Shown: one piece after another, positions 1 to 8,697 of the stretch
Layout: each line of letters begins with the position of its first letter
Position numbering within the stretch: the stretch's first letter is position 1
DNA from: JBBDRJ01 sp963766295
GTDB taxonomy: Bacteria > Actinomycetota > JAICYB01
DNA: 64,000 nt
Assembly: GCA_963766295.1 (NCBI GenBank)
Contig: CAVXYW010000002.1
Span: 1,178,001-1,242,000, forward strand
Direction of reading: 5' to 3'
The notes under the pieces: model-generated
Database searches by the model: none
What the model was told of the DNA's origin: nothing
What the model saw: the letters and a program-made list of their open reading frames with translations, nothing else
Made by a program: the position numbers and the translations under genes

Positions 1-656
1 AGACCATCAAAGGGTCTGCGCAGTACGAGTCGCGGTACATCAAGCAATCCGGCGGACGCGGACAGTATGCGGTCGCCTCACTCCAAGTCGACGCGCAGCC
101 CGAAGGTGCCGGCTACGAATTCGTCAACAAGATCTCCGGCGGCGCAGTGCCCCAGAACTTCATCCCGTCCGTGGACAAAGGCGTGCAGGGAGCTCTGCAG
201 GAAGGAGTCCTGGCCGGATATTCAGTAGTCGACGTCAAGGTCACCCTCTACGACGGAAAGTTCCACACGGTCGATTCATCGGACATGGCCTTCCAGATCT
301 GCGCGTCCATCGGATTCAAAGAAGCTTGCAAGCTTGCTCAGCCCACTCTGCTCGAACCTTGGGTCGATGCTGAGATCAAGGTGCCGGAAGCGATGCTCGG
401 CGACATCATGGGCGACATCAACGGCAAACGGGGACGAGTGCTCGGCACCGAGCCGGACCGCCGGGGTTACATGTTGGTGCGCGCACAGGCTCCGCAAGCA
501 GAGATGGCTCGTTATGCGATCGATCTGCGCTCGATGACCGGGGGCCGGGCGACGTACTCGCTTTCACCGTCGCACTACGAAGAGGTTCCGCAGCACCTGC
601 AGCAGCACGTCATCGACGACGCCGAGAAACAGAAGGCCGACGCCGCCAAGCACTGA
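1..656 (+). CDS. Elongation factor G family GTPase, 3' end only
   Basis: The gene runs in from the left edge; about 217 C-terminal residues are visible, open from base 3. They cover domain IV, with the signature QSGGRGQYA, and domain V, ending in RYAIDLRSMTGGRATYS and HYEEVP. EF-G drives ribosomal translocation and, with RRF, ribosome recycling. The GTPase domain lies outside the window. No rpsL, rpsG or tuf is visible beside it. The domain V stretch GRVLGTEP and the QAEMARYA segment resemble the second, EF-G-like copy (FusA2 type) of actinobacteria, so this may not be the main fusA. The family is certain; the paralogue is an inference. It converges on the HIT gene with a 3-base gap. Confidence 0.9.
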   Translation, partial: TIKGSAQYESRYIKQSGGRGQYAVASLQVDAQPEGAGYEFVNKISGGAVPQNFIPSVDKGVQGALQEGVLAGYSVVDVKVTLYDGKFHTVDSSDMAFQICASIGFKEACKLAQPTLLEPWVDAEIKVPEAMLGDIMGDINGKRGRVLGTEPDRRGYMLVRAQAPQAEMARYAIDLRSMTGGRATYSLSPSHYEEVPQHLQQHVIDDAEKQKADAAKH

Positions 657-659
657 CGG

Positions 660-1142
660 CTACTTGAGCAGCGGCCGGAGGCGATTGAAGGTTTCCGACA
701 GCATCTCGGGGAGGACCTTCGTTTCCGAGATCACCGGCATGAAGTTCGTGTCACCGCCCCAGCGCGGGACGACATGCAGGTGGAAGTGTCCGGGCACTCC
801 GGCGCCCGCAGCCATTCCCAAATTGATCCCGATGTTGAACCCTTCCGGCTGGTTGGCTTCTCGATGCGCCGCGATCGTCTTTCTCAACCAGGCCCATATC
901 TCGTCGTACTCCGGATGCTCTAGATCTTCGATCTCGGCTACGTGACGGTGTGGCGCGATCATCAAATGCCCGGTGTTGTACGGGTAGAGGTTGAGGATCA
1001 CGAACGCGTTCTCGCCCCGCCCGACAACGAAGTTCTCTTCGTCCTTCGCGGGGTCGGACGATGCGTCGCAGAGAAAGCACGTCTCGTGACGCTCGGCTCC
1101 CTTGATGTACTTCATGCGCCAGGGCCGCCAAAGACGCTTCAC
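660..1142 (-). CDS. HIT-family Ap4A phosphorylase-like protein
   Basis: A 160-residue histidine-triad protein with the motif GHFHLHVVPRW, the nucleotide-binding catalytic triad. NLYPYNTGHLMIAP and RWGGDTNF match the mycobacterial Ap4A phosphorylase Rv2613c as I remember it, so the likely activity is splitting of dinucleoside tetraphosphates. I chose GTG at 1142 rather than the ATG at 1115 because the family hallmark LWRPWRM lies before the ATG. The GTG sits one base after the thrS stop, so the two genes are translationally coupled. Synthetases of this kind make Ap4A as a side product, which fits the conserved thrS-HIT pairing in actinobacteria. Confidence 0.85.
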   Translation of the reverse strand: MKRLWRPWRMKYIKGAERHETCFLCDASSDPAKDEENFVVGRGENAFVILNLYPYNTGHLMIAPHRHVAEIEDLEHPEYDEIWAWLRKTIAAHREANQPEGFNIGINLGMAAGAGVPGHFHLHVVPRWGGDTNFMPVISETKVLPEMLSETFNRLRPLLK

Positions 1143-1143
1143 G

Positions 1144-2925
1144 TCATTCGATGGCGATGGCTCGCGACGACACAGCTTCCTTCGCCGCGGCAACGAACTC
1201 ATCCACAGGAACGCCGCGTTTCTCCGTCCCGCCGCGCGGACGAACCGACACCGTCCCCGACTCGATCTCCTTGGGACCGACCACGAGCAGCCAGGGGATC
1301 TTCTCCATAGCACCGCGGCGGATCTTGTAGTTCATCGTCTCGTTCGCGTCATCAATGTCCACGCGAAGCCCTTCGGACTTGAGCCGCGCGACGAGATCGG
1401 CGACCGGTGCATCGCGCATCTGGATGACACGTGCCTGGATGGGAGCAAGCCATGGCGGGAAGGCGCCGGCCGTGTGCTCGAGATACACGCCGAGGAAGCG
1501 TTCCACCGATCCGTACAAGGCTCGATGCACCATCACAGGACGGTGCGCGGTGTTGTCCTCACCGATGTACTCGAGCTGGAACTGCTCGGGCAACGCAAAG
1601 TCGCACTGGATAGTCGTCAGTTGATGCAGGCGCCCGATCGCATCGCGGTAATCGAAGTCGATCTTCGGACCGTAGAAAGCACCTTCGCCCTCCTGGACGT
1701 CGTAAGTGAACGGTGAACCGTCGAGAGCCGATCGCAGCGAGTCCTCAGCTTGGCGCCACATGTCTGAGCTACCGATAGCCGCCTTGGGATCAACAGTCGA
1801 TAGATGGACGACGGCGTCCGTCAGTCCGAACACCCCGTAGAAGTCGACGACGAAATCCATCACTCCACGGATCTCATCGATGAGCTGATCCGGTCGGCAG
1901 AAGATGTGCGAGTCGTCCTGTGTGAATCCCCGTGGACGGAAGATCCCGTGAAGGACCCCCGACCGTTCGTGGCGGTACACGGTGCCGAGTTCCGAGAGTC
2001 GCAAGGGAAGATCGCGATATGAACGCGTCCTTGCCTTGTAGATCAGGACGTGGAACGGACAGTTCATCGGCTTGAGGTAGTAGTCACCTTCTTCAGCGGC
2101 CACCGGCGGGTACATGCTGTCCGCGAACTTCGCCAAGTGCCCGGAGGTCTCCCACAGCACCGACTTGCCGATGTGCGGCGAAGCGACGATGTCGTAGCCG
2201 CGCTCGATGTGGATATCGCGTGAGAAGTCCTCCAGGACCTTTCGAACCATGCCGCCCTTTGGATGCCAGACCACGAGGCCGGCTCCAAGCTCGGAAGGAA
2301 AGGAGAACAGGTCGAGGTCGCGGCCGAGGATGCGGTGGTCCCTCTTCTCGGCCTCCTCGAGGCGATGGAGGTAATCCTCGAGTGCGTCCTTGGTCGGCCA
2401 CGTCGTCCCGTAGACGCGCTGCAGCTGAGGACGTTTCTCGTCCCCTCGCCAATAGGCACCCGAGAAGCGCAGGAGCTTCACATGGCCGATGTGTGAGGTC
2501 GAAGGGACGTGGGGGCCGAGACAGAGGTCGGTGAATGAACCATCGTTGCGATAAAGCGTCACTTGCTCGCCGACTTTGACCTGCCCTTCCTCGTCCCCGC
2601 CTTGCAGGATCTCGACCTTGAAGGGTTGAGGTATCTCTTCGGTGAAGATCCTGATGGCCTCTTCCCGCGAGACTTCCTCGCGCAGAAACGGCTGATCGGC
2701 CGAAGCGATCTTGGCCATCTCCTTTTCGACGGCGGCTAGATCGTCCTCCGTTAAAGGGCGAGGAAGGTCGAAGTCGTAGTAGAAGCCGTCGGTGATGGCC
2801 GGGCCGATGGCGTATTTCGCATCGGGAAAGAGACGCAGTACGGCCTGCGCCATGACGTGTGCAGCCGAGTGCCGCATGACATGAAGGACGTCAGGGTCGT
2901 CGGCCTGCGGACGTTGATCGCTCAT
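1144..2925 (-). CDS. thrS: Threonyl-tRNA synthetase lacking the TGS domain
   Basis: The 593-residue protein charges tRNA-Thr with threonine. The editing domain starts almost at once with HSAAH (residues 19-23). The class II core follows, with MNCPFH (zinc cysteine), motif 2 around YRHERSG, DDSHIF and VMVHRALYGS (zinc histidines), and then the anticodon-binding domain starting near PPWLAPIQ. Typical bacterial ThrRS is about 640 residues and opens with a roughly 60-residue TGS domain, which is absent here. An in-frame stop at 2950-2952, which is also the stop of the upstream peptidase gene, leaves only eight codons before the ATG. The domain therefore cannot simply have been missed by the start choice. 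It is followed by the HIT gene. Confidence 0.93.
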   Translation of the reverse strand: MSDQRPQADDPDVLHVMRHSAAHVMAQAVLRLFPDAKYAIGPAITDGFYYDFDLPRPLTEDDLAAVEKEMAKIASADQPFLREEVSREEAIRIFTEEIPQPFKVEILQGGDEEGQVKVGEQVTLYRNDGSFTDLCLGPHVPSTSHIGHVKLLRFSGAYWRGDEKRPQLQRVYGTTWPTKDALEDYLHRLEEAEKRDHRILGRDLDLFSFPSELGAGLVVWHPKGGMVRKVLEDFSRDIHIERGYDIVASPHIGKSVLWETSGHLAKFADSMYPPVAAEEGDYYLKPMNCPFHVLIYKARTRSYRDLPLRLSELGTVYRHERSGVLHGIFRPRGFTQDDSHIFCRPDQLIDEIRGVMDFVVDFYGVFGLTDAVVHLSTVDPKAAIGSSDMWRQAEDSLRSALDGSPFTYDVQEGEGAFYGPKIDFDYRDAIGRLHQLTTIQCDFALPEQFQLEYIGEDNTAHRPVMVHRALYGSVERFLGVYLEHTAGAFPPWLAPIQARVIQMRDAPVADLVARLKSEGLRVDIDDANETMNYKIRRGAMEKIPWLLVVGPKEIESGTVSVRPRGGTEKRGVPVDEFVAAAKEAVSSRAIAIE

Positions 2926-2949
2926 GGTCGTGGAAGTGTATCTGCCGCC

Positions 2950-4179
2950 CTAAAGCGTCTTACGCCAGGCGTCGAGCCACTCCTCGTACGACCAGTCCGT
3001 CGCCTCGTCGATCGCCACGCGAACGTGGTACTGATCGACGCCGGGCACCACCCTTTTCCGTCCCAAGGTCTCGTAGAACCGGGCGGCCGCCTCGACACCG
3101 AACTCGTCGATGAGCGCTTCGACGGCCAGCTGGGATCGGTCGTACACGCTCTGTATCTGTGCAACAGGGCCGATGGAGAAACCCTCGTCGCTTGGAAAAT
3201 CGTCGGGAGCCGGACCACGGAAGGAACTCGGCGGCCGGCCGCCCTCACCGCCACCGGCGTTGGCCAGGCCCTCTTCAACGAAAAGCGGGATCTTCGGTCC
3301 GGAGATAGATCGCGTCACGGCGTGAACCAGCTCGTGGGCGAGGATCTCGAGTTGGGCGTCGGCTCCGTATCTGCGTAGGTGGCTGAGGTGGATCATCACG
3401 CGGGGCCCGGTCGGCGCCCATCCACGCTCACGATTCACACCCGACACGACGAACGCAACGAAGTTTTCAATGTCGACCGTCTCGTGAAGGATGTTTCGGA
3501 GTTCATCGGTGGTTGATGGCGCGATGATCACGAAATTGTTGGCCAACGGCCGCGGCCAGAACTCTTCCAACTTGGAGAACGCACGTTCGGCTATGTCGAT
3601 GACCGGCCTCATCTCGTCGAGCGCCTCGGGATGAGTGAGCAAAGTGAAGTGGGTGCTAACCAGCTTTGCCACCGGGCCGCCGTCCCACAGATGCACCGGC
3701 GAGAACGCGCTGAGGATGTCCAGGTCCTTCTTGGAGGCGAGCCTCCAATCATCGGAGGAACGCTCTCTCGTGAACGTATAGATACCGTCCTCTTCGAAAG
3801 TGAACGACTCTCCTGCGATCCTCGTTCGTTCGACCACGTGATACGTGGCAACCTCGCGCCCCGGGTATAGATTTCGGATCCGCTTGACGGCGAGATCGCC
3901 CGAGTACTGGGTCGACGTGGTGATCGCGAACTCATCGAAGGTCAGGTCCGCAACGTTCTTCAGAGCCGCGAGTTCTGCCGGTAGCAGTTGTTGGGCAACG
4001 CTTCGGCGAAGCAGATCCTCGTCGAGGCGCGCGAAGGCCCGGCTGTAATTCGTCAGTGCCTGTCTGATGCCCTCGGGGACGACCTCGATCTGTGTCGCTT
4101 CAACCGTTTGCGCCGGCACGGGCGCGGCCGGAACGAGCATCAACGCGGCGAGAAGGAACGCCATGACAACGCGTCGCAT
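2950..4179 (-). CDS. Secreted peptidase MA-like zinc metalloprotease (gluzincin)
   Basis: The 409-residue product begins with MRRVVMAFLLAALMLVPAAP, a signal peptide with a cleavage-like PVPAQ, so it should be exported. The N-terminal half (about residues 40-170) looks like a non-catalytic domain of unknown role. The C-terminal half carries HELVH at residues 282-286 and a downstream FVEEGLAN at 301-308, giving the HExxH plus glutamate layout of gluzincins. The substrate is unknown. The ATG overlaps the upstream oxidoreductase stop by one base (TGATG), which fixes this start over a longer frame reaching 4287. It lies 24 bases before thrS. The link to thrS is positional only. Confidence 0.8.
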   Translation of the reverse strand: MRRVVMAFLLAALMLVPAAPVPAQTVEATQIEVVPEGIRQALTNYSRAFARLDEDLLRRSVAQQLLPAELAALKNVADLTFDEFAITTSTQYSGDLAVKRIRNLYPGREVATYHVVERTRIAGESFTFEEDGIYTFTRERSSDDWRLASKKDLDILSAFSPVHLWDGGPVAKLVSTHFTLLTHPEALDEMRPVIDIAERAFSKLEEFWPRPLANNFVIIAPSTTDELRNILHETVDIENFVAFVVSGVNRERGWAPTGPRVMIHLSHLRRYGADAQLEILAHELVHAVTRSISGPKIPLFVEEGLANAGGGEGGRPPSSFRGPAPDDFPSDEGFSIGPVAQIQSVYDRSQLAVEALIDEFGVEAAARFYETLGRKRVVPGVDQYHVRVAIDEATDWSYEEWLDAWRKTL

Positions 4180-5456
4180 CAGACGGCTTTGGCCCGGGCG
4201 GCTCGCTTCTTCGCGACGTTTGGGTTGTAGCAGCGCGCCTTGAGGCCGAGCTGTTGCGGCGGCACGCATCTGTTCGAGTTCTCGCAAAGAGTCTCGGTGA
4301 AATCGCCGGCCAGCAGGCGTTGCGGCAGATCGGGTTCCGCATAAAAGGGACGCCCGATGCCGATCATGTCGGCGTCGCTACGCTCGAGGATGCTGGTTAT
4401 CTCATCCAGTCGGCGGATGCCGCCGACGGCGAACACGGGGATCGAAACTGCGCGCTTCGCTGCCGAGAAGTACTTCCGGTTCCAAACCGACTTGAACGGA
4501 TACTGTCGGGCGCCTCGCTTATATCCCCAACGCAGCACGGCCATCTTCAAACGGGAACCGCCGAGTGCCGTCTCGAACCTGCGACGGATGGAATCCACCT
4601 CGAGGATCGCGGATGGATCGGATCCACGACACAGGGACGCGTGCGGGAAGATCGAGAGCCCGACCGGCGTTATCGCGTGGTAGCCGAAGCTCTCCGCAAG
4701 CCGGCACATCTCGATGCCGTCGTCGAAGCCGGTGCGTGGCGCGAAGGGTGGCGCCTCTTCCTGGACGGTGATCTTCACAGTGAGCGTGTAGTCCTCGCCG
4801 GCGTGGCGCCGGATCGCGTCGGCGATCACCTCGAGGATGCGCGCCCGATTGCGGACACTGCCGCCGAACTCGTCCGTCCTGCGGTTGTAGTACGGCGATA
4901 GGAACTGATGGATGAGCTTGGCGTTGCCCGACGCGAGCTGCACCCCGTCGTATTCGGCTTCGCGGGCCCAGCCGGCGGTTCGTCCGAAAAGCTCTGCTGA
5001 TTCGTAGACCTCGGCCGTCGTCATAGGTCGTACCGGCGTGCCGATCAACGCTGGACGGACATGAACACGCGGCTTCGAAACGGCCGTCAGCGGGCGCGTC
5101 CGAGTTGCGGCGTACTCCGAGTTCCAGCCCTCCATCGCGTAGATGCCGGCATTTCCGATCTGGATGAAGATCCGACCGCCCCACTTGTGCACGGCATCGG
5201 CTACCGGGGACAACGCGAGCATCCGCTCGCGCGTGTTCACCAACGTCATGCCGGGTGATGAGCGTCCGTCCTCAGAGATGCACGAGTTGCCTTGGATGAT
5301 GAGCCCGACGCCGGCTTTCGAGTTGGCCTCGAAAGCCTCGACGTAGACCTTCGTCGCCTCTGGACCGGACCCTGCACCCTCAAGAACGGGAGCCCGGTAC
5401 AACCGGTTGCGGACGAGTGTGCTACCGATCTTCAGGGGGCCCTGCAGTTGGTTCAC
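4179..5456 (-). CDS. Old Yellow Enzyme family NADH:flavin oxidoreductase
   Basis: A 425-residue flavoprotein of the OYE/2,4-dienoyl-CoA reductase barrel family. It starts with LKIGSTLVRNR and has QIGNAGIY, LIHQFLSPYYNRRTDEFGGS (FMN and barrel signature) and a C-terminal phosphate-binding stretch AVGGIRR...IGIGRPF. Such enzymes reduce activated alkenes with NAD(P)H. The usual substrate-anchoring HxxH/N pair is altered: the aligned segment reads LASGNAK, so the first histidine is replaced by alanine and the second position is Asn. I see no C-terminal FAD/NAD domain. The GTG at 5456 is preferred because a longer frame from 5582 would cover the divergent glycosylase start. The physiological substrate is unknown. 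Confidence 0.8.
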   Translation of the reverse strand: MNQLQGPLKIGSTLVRNRLYRAPVLEGAGSGPEATKVYVEAFEANSKAGVGLIIQGNSCISEDGRSSPGMTLVNTRERMLALSPVADAVHKWGGRIFIQIGNAGIYAMEGWNSEYAATRTRPLTAVSKPRVHVRPALIGTPVRPMTTAEVYESAELFGRTAGWAREAEYDGVQLASGNAKLIHQFLSPYYNRRTDEFGGSVRNRARILEVIADAIRRHAGEDYTLTVKITVQEEAPPFAPRTGFDDGIEMCRLAESFGYHAITPVGLSIFPHASLCRGSDPSAILEVDSIRRRFETALGGSRLKMAVLRWGYKRGARQYPFKSVWNRKYFSAAKRAVSIPVFAVGGIRRLDEITSILERSDADMIGIGRPFYAEPDLPQRLLAGDFTETLCENSNRCVPPQQLGLKARCYNPNVAKKRAARAKAV

Positions 5457-5498
5457 CCCGACATCTTCGCTTACATCGGAGCCGTCCGGGCCCAGTGC

Positions 5499-5504
5499 TA
5501 GGGT
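5499..5504 (+). promoter_or_regulatory. -10 hexamer TAGGGT before the DNA glycosylase
   Basis: TAGGGT fits the actinobacterial TANNNT -10 element and lies 7 bases before the ATG at 5512, so transcription would start at or near the start codon. No Shine-Dalgarno match is present, which supports a leaderless mRNA. I did not find a convincing -35 box. Confidence 0.4.
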
Positions 5505-5511
5505 GCGGCCG

Positions 5512-6408
5512 ATGGACGCGCCCAAGCAGACCGTTGTGCGGCCCAGGCTCGAGATCGATGTGCGGATGTCGCTTTCCGCCATGCGTCATGGACCGAGAGA
5601 TCCAACCGTTCGCACTCGCGACGGAGTCGTTTGGCGCGCCACGCGCACTCCCGACGGCGTTGCAACGGTTTGCTATGAGCCGCGCGGAGCCGAAGTTCTA
5701 GTGTCGGCGTGGGGACCAGGAGCCGATCACGCGCTGGCGGGAGCGCCGGATGTTCTCGGAGCTCGCGATTCACTCGACGGATGGAACCCGACGCATCACC
5801 GGTTGGTGAAAGACCTGGATCGGCGGATGTCGGGGCTACGCATGACGGCTACGTGGAAGGTCTTCGAGGTCATCGTTCCTACGGTTCTCGAGCAAAAGGT
5901 CACTTCAGCAGAAGCGCACGAATCCTGGAGACGTCTGGCTTGGGCGTGGGGGGAAGAAGCACCAGGACCGGGGGAGGTTCGCCTCGGACCATCACCGGCC
6001 AAGCTCGCCGGCGAGCCCTACTACCGTTTCCATCGCTTCGGTCTCGAGAGCAAGCGCGTCGACATCGTGCGCAGGCTCGCCGATCGCGTGGTTCGGTTGG
6101 AAGAAGCCTGCACTCTGGGCCGCGCCCGTCTGGAGGCCTTCCCGGGCATCGGTGTGTGGACATCGGCCAAAGTCGCGCAAATCTGCTGGGCCGATGCCGA
6201 TGCGGTTGCCGTCGGTGACTACCACCTGCCGTCGATCGTCGTATACGGACTAACAGGAAAACGCGGCGGGGACGACGACGCGATGCTCGAACTGTTGGAG
6301 CCGTTCCGCCCTCACAGAGGACGCGCGGCGCGCTTGTTGAAATTCGGATCAGGTGCTCCTCCGCGCCACGCCCCGCGCGCCCCGATCCGGAACTTCGCTT
6401 CGATCTAG
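5512..6408 (+). CDS. HhH-GPD DNA glycosylase (AlkA/3-methyladenine glycosylase 2 type)
   Basis: The 298-residue protein has the helix-hairpin-helix LEAFPGIGVWTSAKVAQ and the following GDYHL, whose aspartate is the catalytic residue of the GPD superfamily. An iron-sulfur cluster loop is absent, so AlkA-like removal of alkylated purines is more likely than an EndoIII or MutY role. The N-terminal region contains MTATWKVFEVIVPTVLEQKV, the usual conserved start of the helical domain. It is divergent from the oxidoreductase with 55 bases between starts. The ATG at 5512 was chosen because the longer frame from 5407 runs antisense over the neighbour. Confidence 0.82.
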   Translation: MDAPKQTVVRPRLEIDVRMSLSAMRHGPRDPTVRTRDGVVWRATRTPDGVATVCYEPRGAEVLVSAWGPGADHALAGAPDVLGARDSLDGWNPTHHRLVKDLDRRMSGLRMTATWKVFEVIVPTVLEQKVTSAEAHESWRRLAWAWGEEAPGPGEVRLGPSPAKLAGEPYYRFHRFGLESKRVDIVRRLADRVVRLEEACTLGRARLEAFPGIGVWTSAKVAQICWADADAVAVGDYHLPSIVVYGLTGKRGGDDDAMLELLEPFRPHRGRAARLLKFGSGAPPRHAPRAPIRNFASI

Positions 6409-6427
6409 TCGCCTGGTCGTCGCACTT

Positions 6428-7333
6428 TCAGCGTGTAGCTCCCGGGAGCGCAGCGTGTAGGTCCCACCAGCGGTGGCGGATCAAACGTCCCCCTCTACGC
6501 CTGAACGCTTGGCGCGCTAGAACACCGGCCGCCGCAATAACTACCGCACCGAATCCGATCTGGTGCTTCCGCCACTGGTTGAGACGTGTACGAAGGCCGC
6601 TGAAGAAAAACAGCTGGAGGAAAAGTCTCCCGACCGCCGCCGGCACAACGCCGAGAACGGTTCGCCACCGACGGTCGATGTCGCGCCCGAATGGTCCGCT
6701 CGCCCCAGACTCGTATCGATATCGCACTGTGGTTCCCTCCCGCCGGAGCTCACGACCGTCGAGGCGATCGAGGCTCGTTTGATCGACAAAGAGAAAGCGC
6801 CGATAGCCGAGGCGCCACAGCAAGCCAATTTCTCGAGCCACATCGCGCAAGCGCGGTGCTGGATAACCAACTACTGATTCCACTGACACGAAGGCCGGGC
6901 GATTCGAGCATGCTTGGAGGCAGGCTAAGCACGTAAGATCAAGGCCCTCGATATCTAGCTTCATGTAGTACGGCACCCCATGTGTGTTCAGGACGTCGTC
7001 CAGCCGAATTGCATCGACAGCAACTCGGCGCTGACGGGTGCCTAGGCCTGCGTAACGGGTGCTGAAATCGGTGCTCAACGTACCCCACTCGTCCACGTCT
7101 TCATTGACAACAAACTCCATGCGGCCACGCTCGCTCGCCAAGGCCTTGTCGATAATGACGAGTTGGCCTGTTCCCAACTGCTCCGCAAATCGCTCGCGCA
7201 GGCGGCCGACCAACACCGGATTAGCCTCCACCCCCACCACCCGGTACCCGCGGCTCAGGTAATGCGCAGTGTCCTCACCTCGGTGCATGCCGATGTCATA
7301 CACAAGGCCGCGGTCGAAGTCGGCTGATGTCAT
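6428..7333 (-). CDS. FkbM-family SAM-dependent methyltransferase
   Basis: A 301-residue protein with the FkbM layout: LVYDIGMHRGEDTAHY (SAM-binding glycine loop), VVGVEANP, and YYMKLDIEGLD, the typical metal/SAM motif of the family. FkbM enzymes O-methylate sugars or small metabolites. After about residue 210 there is a long C-terminal extension with hydrophobic stretches (residues about 225-245 and 257-275) and many arginines, which could associate with the membrane. Its start overlaps the glycosyltransferase stop by four bases (ATGA), so the two are probably made together and act on the same glycan. Target unknown. Confidence 0.82.
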   Translation of the reverse strand: MTSADFDRGLVYDIGMHRGEDTAHYLSRGYRVVGVEANPVLVGRLRERFAEQLGTGQLVIIDKALASERGRMEFVVNEDVDEWGTLSTDFSTRYAGLGTRQRRVAVDAIRLDDVLNTHGVPYYMKLDIEGLDLTCLACLQACSNRPAFVSVESVVGYPAPRLRDVAREIGLLWRLGYRRFLFVDQTSLDRLDGRELRREGTTVRYRYESGASGPFGRDIDRRWRTVLGVVPAAVGRLFLQLFFFSGLRTRLNQWRKHQIGFGAVVIAAAGVLARQAFRRRGGRLIRHRWWDLHAALPGATR

Positions 7334-8454
7334 GACGTATGGAATTCACCGATCGGATTGCCTTCGTAGTCAGCATGCCGCCACATCTTCCAATGCTCTG
7401 GAGCCGGCCTGATCTTTCGCCGAAGTTCCAATACCAAGTCGGCAGCGAGAAACACCGGAGCGCCGTAACCCGTGACGATCCCCGGCGAGCGGGAAACGAG
7501 CTTTCTTGCGGCGTCGGGAATCACGCCGTGCCGCAAAAGCCATGTATATCCGCGGTATGCCTTTGCTTTCGAACGGGACGGCTGGCGGAAGTTGAACCAT
7601 TTGGGTCGCATCGCACGCATCCTTTGCAGCATAGGGTCCAGCTCATGTTCCCTGAGAGTGTTGGCTAGCCATCGGCCTTCGTAGTGGACGCCATAGTTGG
7701 TGAGATTCTCTAAGTGGTCGATCGTTCTGCCTCGAACGTTGTCGTAGGCATACTCTGCGGAGGAGTCGAACTTGGTCCTGATTTTTTGTGGATCACCCAG
7801 GTATGAGATATGACGCCCTGCGTTGGGGAGGACGAGCTCCCGGTAGTTCGCCTCGTACCCCATCGACTCTCCCAAAAGCGAGCGGACACCACGGTCACTT
7901 AGGTGCTCGAGACGGCAAGCAAAAGGACCCTCGAGGAATCTTCGCGGGAGAATCCAGTTCGCTTTGTAGAGAGACCATGACAGTTCAAGACGCAGGGGTG
8001 CTCTAACGTTGTCCAGCAGCTTGGGGACGACTTCGCAAAAGGGGATCTCGTCAACATCCCCGATGAGTAGGAGATCGCGAGGACCAGCACTTTCGACGAC
8101 AGGCCTCAGGGCCGCGTGCTGCACACTTTCCCGCTCCGGTCGTGTCATCCCGTGCTCAGGCAACTTCGCCACAATATTGACGATCTTGGACTCGAACCGG
8201 GCGAAACGATCGCGGTTCCTCGCGAATTCCAGCACACGCTCAGTCCCGTCGTACGTTCGATCTCCCTCGACAATGACGAATCGATCGACCACTGGATCCA
8301 GCTCCGTCAGTCGAAACTCGAGCAAGTCGAGCTCGTTGTTGAAATAGAAGCAGTCCCAAACCTGTCCGCCTGCTGAGTCTGTCACCGGGAACGGATTGTA
8401 TAGTCGAGGCCATGGGGCATTCCTCGATGCGCGGCGGCTGGATGCTGCGAACAT
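7330..8454 (-). CDS. Family 17 glycosyltransferase
   Basis: The 374-residue protein carries the GT17 signature VWDCFYFNNELDLLEFRL, followed by VDRFVIVEGDRTYDG and the nucleotide-sugar motif GDVDEIP. In animals this family is the bisecting GlcNAc transferase acting on beta-mannose; bacterial members occur in polysaccharide or glycoprotein loci and are less studied. The start is uncertain. I chose ATG 8454, 40 residues before the catalytic core. An in-frame GTG at 8682 would add 76 residues containing CPSC and CLRC, a possible zinc ribbon. The frame cannot begin earlier because it then runs through tRNA-Asn. Base composition looks less GC-rich than that of its neighbours. Confidence 0.78.
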   Translation of the reverse strand: MFAASSRRASRNAPWPRLYNPFPVTDSAGGQVWDCFYFNNELDLLEFRLTELDPVVDRFVIVEGDRTYDGTERVLEFARNRDRFARFESKIVNIVAKLPEHGMTRPERESVQHAALRPVVESAGPRDLLLIGDVDEIPFCEVVPKLLDNVRAPLRLELSWSLYKANWILPRRFLEGPFACRLEHLSDRGVRSLLGESMGYEANYRELVLPNAGRHISYLGDPQKIRTKFDSSAEYAYDNVRGRTIDHLENLTNYGVHYEGRWLANTLREHELDPMLQRMRAMRPKWFNFRQPSRSKAKAYRGYTWLLRHGVIPDAARKLVSRSPGIVTGYGAPVFLAADLVLELRRKIRPAPEHWKMWRHADYEGNPIGEFHTS

Positions 8455-8697
8455 TGACTGGTCGGATGGCGCAGCTGCACTAATCGCAGTCCTTCGATTA
8501 GAGACGACGCCGACACCTTGTGCGTCCTCGATATGCACGTTCAGGTGCTTGCGTAATCGAAAGGCTCCACGATAGGCAGGGTGCGCACGAGCGAAGTCCA
8601 AACCACAAGCGGCTGCCACTACGCATCGAAGACAGCGTGCGGGTTCGAAGCGACCGCTTCGGCAAGATGGGCATGGTGACACTTCGTTAACGAGAAG

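Noticed and set aside
660..1313. Longer start of the HIT protein at 1313
   Set aside because: The extra residues are antisense to nothing useful and lie in the thrS 3' end in another frame; the GTG right after the thrS stop fits the family.
6409..6470. attR-like repeat of the tRNA-Asn 3' end at the far side of the GT17/FkbM islet
   Set aside because: Only short matches such as CTCC-GGG were seen, and the nearby CAGCGTGTAG duplication has nothing in common with the tRNA. No integrase is present.
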